Shown: positions 47,201 to 59,194 of the stretch, in pieces
How positions within the stretch are numbered: position 1 is the first letter of the stretch
Layout: every line of letters starts with the position of its first letter
Source of the DNA: Spirodela intermedia
Taxonomy: Eukaryota > Streptophyta > Magnoliopsida > Alismatales > Araceae
Direction: 5' to 3'
Assembly (NCBI GenBank): GCA_902729315.2
Contig: LR746265.1
Span: forward strand, 5,746,892-5,810,891
DNA length: 64,000 nt
The notes under the pieces: generated by a model
Seen by the model: only the letters and a program-made list of their open reading frames with translations
The model's database searches: none
What the model was told of the DNA's origin: nothing
Translations under genes and position numbers: made by a program

Positions 47201-47505
47201 TGAAACTGATCCTATATCTCCTTGACTAGCTCGTTTCAACAGGTCAAAGCTAGCCTCGACTAGTCCTCAAACCTCAGTTGCCAGCATGTCTTGACTTGCC
47301 CCACCAAGTGTAGACTGCCAATAGGTGAGAGCTGGCGGGGACTTTCTCCTGATGTGTTTGGAGGTTTGTGATCCAACTTTGAAGGCCGACCACTGCCTCC
47401 TCTAGCTGTCACTACAACTTGGCCACCTCTTCAACTAGTTCCTCCTATTAGGCTGAAATCCTGGTCTTCTGGGCTACGTATGACGTAGCCATCTCCCCAA
47501 CTTCT
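44274..47505 (-). mobile_element. Chromovirus remnant: gag, protease, RT and RNase H
   Basis: Minus strand, from 47,505 down. A gag capsid piece (LKHT-S-CKYMEKF and DEDDKL-YFIEGL) lies near 47.2-47.05 kb. A gag/linker region follows to about 46.6 kb. A protease-like DDFNVILGSNFVVKARLG is near 46.05 kb. RT begins with YLEELRKQLKELLQVGHI near 45.65 kb and continues with TKLDLRSEYH near 45.4 kb and VVYLDDI-like WWYTWMIFGVQS near 45.24 kb. An RNase H start, KAF-VHTNTSEIAIGR, is near 44.8 kb. Many stops and frame changes. A partial internal repeat is seen: 45.72-46.0 and 46.17-46.5 kb are similar. The order is that of a Del/Tekay-type element, so its 5' side is to the right; there it breaks off at 47,505, where CCDC137-related sequence begins. 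Confidence 0.8.
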
Positions 47506-47814
47506 TTGGGAAACTTTGATGTCTATTTCTCTAAGATATTTTCTGTTTAATCAAATTCCAAGCCGGGGGTGTAGGAATTTTAGAGAATTATTATTAAGCC
47601 GAGCTTTTGGGCTTACTATTAATGGGCTGATTGTAGCGTTTGCAATAATGACCGATGGTTTTAGAATATATATATATATATATACCCTTGCGCCTCGCAG
47701 CAGGAAGACTGTTCTCCCCCGCAGCAGCCTCTTCCACGACATGGCAACCTTGTTGCCCCTGCGAGTCCGAGTTCTTGTCGAGCTACTCTCACCCCTCTTC
47801 TCCCTAGCGCAGTT

Positions 47815-50606
47815 ATGCCTGGGAAAGGGCAGAGGAGGCGGGAGAAGAACTACAGGCCGCCCACGGTAGCGACTCCCGCCTACTCCCCGCCCGACCCTCG
47901 CCCCGCCCTGCGGATGCTGTCCCCTCCCCCTTCCCCCGGTCTAGGTGCCTCCCCTTCTCTTTCTCTCTCTCTCATCACTCTATCTTTTCTGTTCTATTCG
48001 TCGATTTTTCAAACATTGTCGTTTCTCTTGACGTGGGTATAGAAACTTTTGAGGGCAGCAAAGACAGTCGGGATCGTCTGTATAAACGAGTCAACCGAGG
48101 CAACTCAGTAAGACTGACTCGATTTGCAGTCACTTGAGTGTTCACCTTAGTTGTAACCATCTTCCTATTGGCATTTCAATCGGGGTTTTATGGCGATTTG
48201 GATTCCGTCTTATTGTTTTGAGTTCATTTCTTAATTGAATGTTTACCCACAGTGGCCAGAACAATACTAGACGACGACTTTACTGCAAGTTTTTATGGGC
48301 ATCACCTTGTAGGATACTTACACTGTGTCTCTCCCTGGGACCGGAAAATTATGTCTTAATATTGCCCTGATATATTTCTTTGAATTTGCAACAATATTAC
48401 CCATAGATTCTTTCTTTCCACTTTCCAGGAAGATGGGTCCTCGATGATTTGGGGGGAAATAGTGGCTGTGGACATTCCCAATTCTTATGTCTCACTAGAT
48501 AGACACTTACTGTTCGAGATGTGACCTAAATTTGAGTGGGTGTCTTGAGTATCAAATTTGGGTGGCTTCTGCTGCTGAAGTTTCTTGTAGCTCTCAGTAT
48601 AAAAAGTTCATCAACATGTGATAAAATATGACTTGAATGGCATATCAGCACGAAATCCTTTTGAAGGGCGCGCTACCAGATGCTACAAACACAAAAAAAA
48701 TTGCGAGTTTTGCTCCACGAGGAAAACGTGCCTATTTACCGTAATTGAATTTTTGTTTTGTTTTGATTCTTACTTTCATGTTGACCTCTGGTGGGGATTG
48801 CTTGGCCGTTCTTTCTTTGTCACATCCTATTTCCTCATTTTTGCTCTCTTGTTTCCAGATGTGTATATTTTCTCCTCCCATATTTCCAGTCCGTGTCACT
48901 TTTTCTTGTGTTCGTCATTGTCACAGATAATTGTTGGCTTTATATCATCCTCGTCCACTTGAGAAGAACTCATTTTCCAATAGTTTTGGGCTGTCCAGAG
49001 TTAGGGTTGCATCAATATTGGTTAAAGCATCAAGATATCATAGCGTTGATGGAATTTAAACTAGTTGACCAGATTGAGGAGACATCATTGAGAGAAAAAA
49101 GAAGATCCTGACGAAGTGGCAAATATGGGGTCACGTGATAAGATAACGTGAAAGCGAATAAAGAAAGGTGCTATGGACCTTCGATTTCAGGATCTAGAGC
49201 AAGCTGGTGGATATAGAAACAGAAGGGTAAGGGGTAAGTAAATATTTCATGTTGGAGATTTGATTTATCATCAGATAATGCCCATAAGATTCATTTAGAT
49301 TATTGAATACTGAGAACACCTTGTAATCTCTGTGATATTGTCACGCAAGACATTGTTTTGGTCCGGTTAAATACTAAATTCATCAATCAAAGAACTCAGA
49401 AGTTGTTACTGTTTCTTCTTTAATTTTGAAGAAGCTTCCTTTGACACTTTAAAAATAATTTTAATATGGGTAATTCCTTTATTTATTATTTGGTATAGAA
49501 AGGGTGCAATGCATCTTATTTGGTAGAGAAAGTTGCATTAAATCTGATTGGGTTTTTTGTGAGTCATGCTATGTAGTAGCTCTTTATTTTCTTTTTTCTG
49601 GACGAATCATAAATATCAAAGCTAAAGAAAGCTCCTCGTTTTTCTGCGTCATTTACTCATCTCTTCTTTAGTAATTGATATTCTTGTTACTATAGAGGTA
49701 CACTTGTTTGAAGATTAAGTAGGTTCTATATGTAAATTAATGAACGGCTTTTAAGAGCTATCTGTAAATAAGATGGACCTAGAGTCTTAGGTTTATTTTG
49801 AAAGATAGGCCTGTGCTGATAACCCAGGTAAATGAGCAACTTTTAAGGGGTTTCTATAAAACAAGGGGGACACGCTTCTTTTGTTCGTTTTGGAGGGTTG
49901 GCTCCCGCCCAGAATGTAGATAACTTGCTAGCAAATTAGTTTCATGCTTGGAAGGTTAAAATTTATAAAGCCGTTATGCCCTATTTTAGATGCCTTCAGT
50001 TGAGTACTTGCTGAATCTAAAATTTTGTGTTGCTTTCAAAACTTTCATGTTCTTTGATGTGGATTACTTGTTGGGAGGTAGAGTTCGCTTGCATTGTGGA
50101 CTAAGGATGTTACCTCCTTGTTGTCTTTCTCATCGAAGTTCGTAACCTACAACTCGTACTCCTCTTCAAATCAAAATGGCCGATGTAATTATATGCATTT
50201 GGGGTACGTCAGGCATGGATCTCTTTTCCATCAAAATTATGTTATGCCGAGACATATTGAACAGGTACCTTAAAGCAAGAAAGATAAAAGACAAGAAAGC
50301 GCAGAACGGTGAACGTTCAGAGTTTGCTGACCATGAGCAAGCTAAATTTGGTTAAGTTGTCGATGCTCCACCGGAGCTATCATTTCCTAAGGTAAGAGCT
50401 ACTACTTGCCCATGCAGTCTAATCTCCACGTGATCGTGGATTTGAAGGTTCTCTGCCATTTTTCCAGGGTTTATAGACTGCCCTTGATGCTTCGACTGAG
50501 AGGCGTCGTCTGCAGGCCATTGAGGCACAACAGAGTCAGAAAGGATGGGAACCAAGACTTGGCATCCATCTTCCTTTCATTTCCGAAGGGCATTCTGATT
50601 GACCCT
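47815..50606 (+). pseudogene. CCDC137-like gene, dead copy 2
   Basis: Same structure and same lesions as the copy at 600: lost base near codon 14, missing exon-1 end, stops in exons 3, 4 (50,265-50,391) and 5 (from 50,468), and insertion plus tandem duplication in exon 5. It differs in lacking the solo LTR in intron 2, where the single GATAC at 48,313-48,317 is the unoccupied target. A few substitutions distinguish it from copy 1, none of which repairs it. Confidence 0.85.
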
Positions 50607-50726
50607 TGGATGTTCTCCAACGAAACGCACTGAGGAACAACGGAGTCAGAAAGGATGGGAACCAAGACTTGGCATCCATCTTCCTTTCATTTCCGAAGTG
50701 CATTCTGATTGACCCTTGGATGTCCT
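50518..50726 (+). repeat. Two tandem 110-bp units (copy 2)
   Basis: Equivalent of 5,222-5,430, with a few single-base differences. Confidence 0.85.
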
Positions 50727-51225
50727 TCACGTAAGGGTCGGTTCATCCCACCTTCTATAACTCAGGCGTCTTCCATCACTCTCCTTCACGTCGTCTCTTT
50801 CTTTCCACGTAATCTCCTTTTCGCCTCTAGTGTGCGTCTTCAGCTGCTGTTCAGCTCACCATACTGCCGTGTCACCGCCTCTCTTTCTCTCTATCTTCCG
50901 CTGCAGACTACCGTCCGAGAAGGGGTATCGACCCATTCTCCCACCTATCGTGATACCTGTACTCCCTCGGCTTATCCTTCCACTCAGGTTCCTATCACAT
51001 TCTCAATAGTTCTTGGAATTTTCCAGGATGTCTGGGGGGACTAAATTTGTCCTCGTCCTTCTCTGATTCTCCATTCATCTTCGAGCAGGATCAGTGGGAT
51101 CCATCCGGAGATTCTCCGTAGAAAGAGATGTTGGAACCCTCTCTTTCTGCGTTTGTAATGGATTTTGGCCCTCCGGAAGACGTTCCTATTGCGTGTAGTG
51201 ACGGTATTTTCTTCCATAATACCCT

Positions 51226-52586
51226 ACAAATAAGTTTTCTGCAAGAGTAATCACCTTCTTGCCTGCCTTCATGAAATCCCTACAGCTAGAAACCTAAGAA
51301 AATTATAAGGAAACAAACATCAGAATCTGGGATCTCGATTTCCAGATACAGATCAAAGTATTATAAAATTTTAAATATTTGTCTCAAGGAAATCGGTCGC
51401 TTTTAGAGGGGAAAAAAACCCTAAGAAGGCACTGTTCAAAGCTTCTGTGCGAGTAAAAACTAAAGAATCTTGTGTGTGAAGGAAAAAATGCAGTATCTTT
51501 GCATGCTCAAAACTATACCAGAGAATCTGATCGAGTAATATGGTTACCTAATTTGATCAATGGAATGTAGCTCATAATCTAAGTTCACAAACTTTTGTCA
51601 GCGTAATCACAATTACTGCCGTGAGTCTCTAGATATACACATGACTAAATGGTTGACTGGAATACAAGATACACAGAGCAGAGCTCACACAAACTCTGAA
51701 CAAATAACAAGGATCAGGGTATATGATGGGTGGTCAACAATATGCTATCCATATGCTCTGAGTCCTTATTGAAGAAGTACCTTGAAAATATAGCGAACTA
51801 TGGAGAGGAACAGATCAAAAGAAGAATTTTTGAGCTCATTGATTCTTCATTGAATGCTTTGAAACAAGGAGAGTTTTTTTCACTACATATCTCATGTATC
51901 TGGCATACAAAAGGATTTAGGCATACAACCACTGCGGATTGAAGGGGATGCGCCAAACCTGAGGTTCTAGTTTATGTTAGCAAGATCTTGATTGGAAAAC
52001 ACTGAATATGTGGCGTAAAAAGTTTTCTATTTGGAGAGAGTACCCTGATGAGATACATAAATCAGAAATTAACTGATAAGGAGGAAAAGAAGTCATCCAA
52101 TATGGCTGTTTCGGGCTTTTTATTAATACTTCAATTATGTTATAAAGCAAGGGGTTAGTTAGCAAAGGGAGGGGCACATGCTTAATAGTTTGCCAGAACG
52201 CAAAAAATATATCCGCCAAATATCTCCAATGTCTGAATCAAGTCCACTATATACACATCTACCACAAAGATTTTTGATTAGGGGGAGAGATTTCGACATA
52301 CCTTATGCTGAGGGGACAACGTAAAGAACTGAGACCCATGGAGAAAAAAATAATATATAATTTTAACATATCCGAAAATAAAATTTAAATATTACCCAGA
52401 TGTGAATATTAAGCACATTTACATAATGATCAATATATAATATGATATAAAGCCGCACGGTAAATATTGCTGATTTAGAGAAAGATCTACAAAGTTGGAA
52501 AACGTAGAATGGAATAAGATGAAACTGAACAAACCCATAAATCTGACAGTTTGCACCAGTGTTTTGTGTGTTCCTCTCACCAAATT
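51226..52586. other. Unrecognised segment absent from the paralogous block (copy 2)
   Basis: Equivalent of 5,930-7,290, including the 70-codon ORF at 51,730-51,942, which differs by one residue near its end. Confidence 0.5.
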
Positions 52587-52677
52587 TTAATCAGTGGGGC
52601 TTTGTGGGAGTAAATACCCATTATGACCGAGAGAAAGTCGCTCTAGTGATCCGTACGACATAAGCAGGTGGGATGGG

Positions 52678-55627
52678 TTAACGCTTGATTTGCCTTGGGA
52701 AAGCTCGCAGGCATAGCCCCTGCATCTGGAGCGTGAGCATGGTTTGGTAGCCGACGTCCTTCCCATCGTCGGTCATCTCGAATGCAAAGAACTGGAGGAG
52801 GACGGCCGCGAAGATCTTCATCTGGCGATACGCAAACTCCCTCTCGAGACAAACTCGGGGACCCACCTGGTGGACATGAAAGGGCTCTCATGGCGGAGAC
52901 TACCTTGAGTGAAACATCAAAATGGAAGGAGCAGGAGGATGGGGAGACTAACATGACTTAGTCGTTGTATAGTAAATCACGTAAATTTAAAATTTATAAA
53001 ATTAGAAAATACGAATTTTCAGATAGTTAGAAATATTTTTGAACAAATATATTAAGTATAATTCAATAAAACTTCTCAAAAATAGTGGTAAATTTTCAAG
53101 TTGATCATAAGGATGTAATATAATATCTGGTAATTATTCATAATGTTTCACAAAGAATACTATTTTCTATGAATTATACACTAGTAAATAAAAAAGAAAT
53201 ATATTTAAAATTCACGAAAAATGGAAATAAGGGTATGGACGTTAGGATGACGTCAGTGTCTGGAGAACACGAATTGGGCAGAAATAGAGTTCCGTCTGGT
53301 GATTCTTATGTAAGTGATTACAAACGATTTAATCGATCAAATTAAGATCTTTAAAAGTCAAAAGAATCATAATGAAATGAAGTATATCTTGGTAAATTTT
53401 AAACAAACAAATTATCACTAAATGGAATAAAAATTAAGTTGAAAACAGAAAAACAAAGTTTCAGCGTCGCGGCGGTGATGTGTTGGTAATGTACTAGAAT
53501 CCTGAGCATTTGAGAGGATTATCATGTAGTGTCCATGGCCTCGAAGGCTCTCCTTAGACAAAGACGACGTGGACAATCTCTAGATCTCCTTGTGAAGTCT
53601 AGAGATTAATAAAATGGGTCGTCGAATCGTCTCCAATGGTTGTCACCTGACAGAGTGAAAAAATAGTAACTTTGTAGCTCTCTGGCAGTTGTCACCTGAT
53701 GAAGAAGAGTTGGATGGAGGTGGGGCATGTGTTAGAGAGCTTCATCCTCAAGTTCGCACAATAAGAGGAGGCTCTTCATTGCATCCGATACACTCTCAAG
53801 AGGTGGCGACTCATCTTCTAGCAGATTATCCTCTTCTTAGTGACAGCTTGTTTGTCGATCAATTGGAGATGCTTTACTCGATGGATTCGTGATCTTTTTA
53901 TTGCAAATCATGTTGATGAGATTTTTGTTGATGATCCAATGATTTTGGTTGCTTAATCCTTCACTGGCGATCTGTAAGAAAGTTGCGATAATTAGATAAA
54001 AAAATATGAGTTTTGGTTCTAAGAGGATTGGAACCTATGCCAATTGCGCGCCCTTTCTGAGGAAGGTGACGCGGGTTTAATCTCACATCGGTTGTGCGCC
54101 AAAGTTTCTGACGAATATATAGTAATATTATGTTCTCGATCAAGTCCCTTTCCCGCATGTGTATGACCACTCTTAACCCCATAGCCGGCTGGCCATTGGT
54201 GACATAGAAGAGGAGTGGCGCACATGTGCCCCCATTAGTTCAAATCGCTCGAGCCCCTACTCGCGGCTCATGTCCAAGTGCACTTCCGACTCGCTTGCGG
54301 GCCTGGCTGGCTGGCTGGTCCCTCTCATTTTGCTATTTTAATTTTAATTTCTTTTCCTTCATTTATCTCAAAAGTAAGATAGTAAAAATAATATAAAATC
54401 ACATAGTTATCTAAAAATTCACATTAATCAACTAAAAACCACTTTTCACACTTTAACACAAATATAAATCTATTTATCACGAGTTAAGGCTAAAACTATA
54501 TTATTTACTAATTATTAACTCATGATAATGAAGACTTATTAGAGACCCACTGAGTCGACCCTCTCTCGGAATAGTTGTTCAATTTTTTGGTCGATGATCT
54601 TATAAACAAAGTCGTCGATTACTATGATGTTTCTCCTTAGCGTGGCCTCTGTTCTAATGTTCAGGGCCCTCTTGATCTTTCACAAGACGTTCATGTATCA
54701 CCAGATCATCAGCTCACTGGAATCGTCTAAAGCTTTGGATAATCAGGCCCCTTCCTCGTTTGTTCCAAGGAGGGTGTCGAGGTCCACGCCGAACCCAATT
54801 TTGAATATGGAATCCATCGTAGATTTCATGAACAAGGCCTGCAGAGAAGATTTTTGCAAGGAATTGAAGGAGAAGACGAAAAATAAAATAAAGTCCTGCG
54901 GAGCGCCGTGAATGGCCATCCTTAATTGAAATCTCGGATTCGTTGGCGTGACTATGAAACTTACTTGGATGTCCACCGGCCGGTCTGAGCTCGCCGCTTG
55001 AGATGACCTGGGCTAGCCTCGCGGCGTTGTGTTTGAAGGCGTTGCTGCTGTAATCCCTCAGATTCATGGTAGAGAACTCGAAGCTCGCGAGCTTCCTCTG
55101 GTGGCGCCACTGGCCGCCGTCGACGGCGAAGATCCCGTCGCCGAGGAGGTCCTCCAGGATGTTGTTGTTGTACGAGCCCTGCAAAGTTAAAGCAGTTCTC
55201 ACGCCGATCCAAAAAGCAGCCAGGAGGGACTAGAGGAGGGGGCCAATTCTGTCTGGAAGAATCTCCAAGAATAGGTGGGCATCTTTCGATGATCCAGTCG
55301 CTCCCCCAACCTCACCTTCCCGTAGTTGGCGAAGTTGGTTCTGAGAATGTACTCCACGTCGCTGGGGTCGGCCAGATGAACGTAGCTCCGGGCGGGGTGA
55401 AGGATCCTGAAACATTTGAACCTGCGGGCTTTGTCCGTGAGGTAATCGTGGATTCTGCGGAAGTTGATGATCTGATTCAAGAAGGAGCAAACCAGGGGGG
55501 CGTATCTCTTCTTCTTCCTTCCCAGTCGTCGCGGCCGGAGGAGCACTCGGAGCCAGAGGAGCCCCATCAGCAGCAGCGCTATGGCGGTGGCTGCGAGGAC
55601 AAGACGGCTGGATAGGATAGCCTCCAT
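52678..55627 (-). pseudogene. CYP704-like cytochrome P450, dead copy A2
   Basis: Sister of 7,382-10,331 with the same defects: exon 1 (55,316-55,627) open; 2-bp loss in exon 2; TGA in exon 3; insertion at the exon 3 acceptor; solo LTR in intron 3; exon 4 and most of exon 5 missing; CLE in the heme loop of exon 6 (52,678-52,866). All lesions therefore predate the large duplication. The two copies are almost identical from the LTR to the start codon. Confidence 0.9.
52949..54541 (+). mobile_element. Solo LTR S2, copy 2, with GAGAC target duplication
   Basis: Same insertion as 7,653-9,245, carried along by the segmental duplication, with GAGAC at 52,944-52,948 and 54,542-54,546. Its scattered differences from the copy-1 LTR are more numerous than those in the flanking P450 sequence. 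Confidence 0.92.
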
Positions 55628-56842
55628 GGCGGGAACCTCACTGTTTCGGCGCTAATCTTCAGGGCCGAGGACGGCGCAGAACGATTGGAGAAGAAGTTTA
55701 CTTTCTTGGCTCTACTAGGATAGATTTTAAATGTTCCATGAGACACATCAGAGTAGCTGTCTGGTGACAGCGAGCTGAAGCTCGGTGGCGATCGATCTAT
55801 GGACCGGGGGCCAGAACGCGACGGCAGCTGAGGTCGACATCCGACGACATTACTTGAATAATGCCTTTTATTTGCACCAGGAAGCTTCCACACGAAACGT
55901 GGAAGTGGGTCCTTACGTTTCAACAATGGCGAAACGGTCCCTGGCGTTATAAAGAATAATAGGTTATTTGATTACAGATTATTGTAAGACGCTCCAATTA
56001 GAAATAGGCACATAAATTAGTGTTTAGCCATTCATTTTACTTTCCTCCACTTCAGTCACGTTATCATGCTCCAACGGAATGTTTTTCATTTTTTTATTTA
56101 CCAAATATATCTGGATCAAATCAGCATCTTATCATATAATGATCTTGTGGAAATAGGCGTTAACATCATAAACTTTTATAAAAATATTATGCTTCGAATT
56201 TTTCGTTTATTTTGTCATCTTCTTTTTTTGAAGTCATTTTATGAGAGTTTAGGCGTTCCCATGGGCCTTCTATGTTTATGTTGAAAATTAATCTTGATTT
56301 ATTAAGAAGAATTAGATGTTGCTTTCGTACTTCATTTGTGGATTGAATGATTTTTTATATATATTATTCACAGATGTTTAACCATCAAGACAAAAATACG
56401 TAGATTAGCAATGAAAGCTTCTCAAAAGGTACTGATATAATTATTGATCATGAGATAGGCTAGATAAAAAATCAAAAGGGGAGTTATCAGCCGTGGGTTA
56501 GGTGGACACTTCACGGTATCTTGGGAAAATAAAATTTTAGATAGTTTAAATCAATTCACCATCTTCATAAGGATCAGCGGATGGGATGGGTCGAGATTGG
56601 TTGCAAGAATCGGGACTAATACTCATCAACATGGTTACCTTTGACTCAGCTAATAATGCTAGTATTCTGCCGAGATCACCCGCTCTAATTTGTTTTTCTT
56701 GCTCTATGAGGTTAGACTATTGATGCTGTTCAGATCTATCCAGATTGTCCATCGGACGCAATCAAAATTCGATCTTATTACGTTGGTGGGTATCCAGTTT
56801 AGAAGCGGCATGCTACATGACAAGACCATCATCTAAGAAGCT

Positions 56843-58903
56843 TCATCTGCGGAAAACAAGAACATTGAGGCCTGAGTCCATGAAAAGACTGATAGTCATC
56901 CTGTAGTGGATGGCTTCCTCGTCTGTCAGTTTGAAGGTGAAGAAGCGGAGGAGGACCGCTGCGAAGATCTTCATCTGACGGTAGGCGAACTCCTTCCCCA
57001 GGCATATCCGAGGACCCGCCTGCATCCAAACAATGCCCAAGTTACCAAATACCGTCCAGAGGGAAGAAGATGAAGATGGGGAAGTTTTTCGGAGATTCAG
57101 CCTTCTTTTCGTCCTTCCTCACCTGAAAGGCCGTGAATTTGAACGGGCTCTCCGGACAGAAGTTCCCATCCGCATCGAGCCATCTTTCCGGCCGAAAGAT
57201 CTCCGCGTCCTCGCCCCATAAGTACTTCATTCTCCCCATGGCGTACGGCTGGTACAGAACGAACTCCCCCGCTTTCACGTCGTACCCGTCAGGTAATGTA
57301 TCGTCTGAGAAGCAGATCTTCCCATCCTGCAAATCGTGATCAGGAGGACCACCGCCCATCTGTCAGAAGCGATCGCTTGATCAAAGATGCCAACGGAGTG
57401 CTTAATGGCTCACCATCGCAAGAGCGGGATAAATACGCAGGGTCTCGGTTATGGCCGCATGTAGATACGTCATCTTCCCCAGCGATTCCTCGGTTACGTT
57501 TGTCGCGAATTCTTCCACAGACTCGCCGCCTTTAGCGCCTACTGCCTCCTTAGCTTCTTCGAATATCTTCTCTTCCACACGGGGATGCCTGCAGAGAAGG
57601 TAGATGAACCAGGACAGGGTGCCCGCTGTCGTGTCCTTACCAGCGAGGATGAAGTTGAGGATTATGTCTCTGAGATACCGATCAGTCAAGTTCTCGGGAT
57701 CATTCGGTCTCTCATGAAGAAACCTCGACAGGATGCTTGGCTTATCTACCTGCGGGAGCAGGAAATTAATCAAACACCCCACGGACATCGGCAATTCGTA
57801 GTGATCTCTGCACCGAGTCTCACCTTCTGGTTCGACATTTGGGCGATCTCGGAGCGAATCAGCTTGTAAACGTGGTCGTCGATGATTCTGACGTTGTCCT
57901 TCAGCACCGCAGCCGACCCGACATTGAAGAATCGCATCACCTTCCACAAGGGATCGACGTACCGCCGGTTGATGAGTTCATTTGACTCATCCAGTGCTCT
58001 CAAGAATTCCCTAGTCTCAGCGTTCGTCCCCTGCAGGCTGTTGAGCTCGGTGCCGAAGGAGACTTCAAATATGGAGTCCATTGTGGACTTCACAAACCAG
58101 TCCTGCCGTAGATCGGGAAAAAAATTGAAGACCCGTCGGGATTCATCAGATTCTACGAGCTATCATTCGTATGTCTTTTTGGGGGCCTTCAACCACCATA
58201 TATATACGCTCGTCGGGGGAGGGGGGGGAATGATCAAGTTTTCCTTTTTAAAGAGGACAAACCTGAAGATCTATTGTCTGGTCGGAGTCGGCGACCTCGG
58301 CAACGGCCTGGGCCAGCCTGACGCTGTTCTTCTTCAAGACATCATCACTGATGTCCTTCAAGGCTCTCGTTGAGAACTCGCGGCTCGCCAACTTCCTCTG
58401 GTGGCGCCACTGAGCTCCGTCCACCGCGAAGATCCCGTCCCCGAGCAAGTCGTTTAGGATCTCATAGTTAAACTTTCCCTGCAGGGAGGAACACGTTGGT
58501 TAGGCCTTTGCTCCGGAGCCAGAAGGCAATGAGTAAACAGCAGAAAGCGAGCGCGTCGGAAGGCGGCAGCCGCAGTCTTCCTGACCTTGCCGTAGTTCTG
58601 AAAATTGGTACGGAGGATGTGCTCGACGACGGCGGGGTCGCAGGTGTAGACATCGCTGTGGAATGGGGAGGTGAGGATCCGGAAGGTCCTGTGGCGCCGG
58701 GAGAGGTCAGTAGTAAAGTCGTAGAGATGGCGGAAATGGAGCAGCATCTGCAAGTTGTTGCCCGCCACGGGGTGGTACCGCTGCCGACGTCCGCCGCTCC
58801 GCAGCCGCATTGCTACGGAGGAGAGAAGGGGGGCCGCTACGAGGGCCGCCGCGAGGGCCGCCGCAAGGAGCAGTAGCAGGGATGGGTTGATGAGGAGGTC
58901 CAT
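56843..58903 (-). CDS. CYP704-like cytochrome P450, intact gene C2
   Basis: Exons 58,586-58,903; 58,263-58,478; 57,824-58,102; 57,414-57,749; 57,123-57,326; 56,843-57,019, all in frame, 509 residues, same intron phases as C1. Motifs intact: AGKDTT, ETLR, FRPERW, FQAGPRICLG. Exons 1 and 6 appear identical to C1, but exons 2-5 carry many replacements, for example DISDDVLKKN for DISGAVFKKK, DHVYKLIRSE for DYIHRLIRSK, KPSILSRFLHE for KLDILSRFLNE, and LRIYPALAM for LRLYPVVPL after the ExxR helix. The last change removes the proline of the usual YPxVP turn beside the substrate site. It could be a functional P450 with altered specificity or one beginning to decay. Same TATA box as C1. Confidence 0.88.
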
Positions 58904-58978
58904 GGAGGGGAGGAAGGGAACGGAGATGGCCGTGTGAGACGGGGAGGCTGGCTGTCCCGATGCAGGCGGTCCCCTTTC

Positions 58979-58984
58979 TTTATA
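58979..58984 (-). promoter_or_regulatory. Likely TATA box of CYP704 C2
   Basis: Identical in sequence and spacing to the box at 13,684-13,689. Confidence 0.5.
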
Positions 58985-59151
58985 AGAAGACATCTCACGC
59001 ACATGCCAAGATTTTGTGAAAATAGTAATCTACTCATGTAATTAGTTTGTGAAAATAGTTCGCTACTCAGCCACGGAAGGATTCATATTCCAGCCGCTAG
59101 TTGCATTGACATTACATTCCCCTCCAATCCAGCCTTGCACGTTCGACGGGA

Positions 59152-59187
<36 letters not shown>
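59152..59187. repeat. (GA)n microsatellite (copy 2)
   Basis: Same tract and same length as at 13,857-13,892. Equal length at a fast-mutating locus argues for a very recent duplication. Confidence 0.9.
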
Positions 59188-59190
<3 letters not shown>

Positions 59191-59194
59191 TAAG

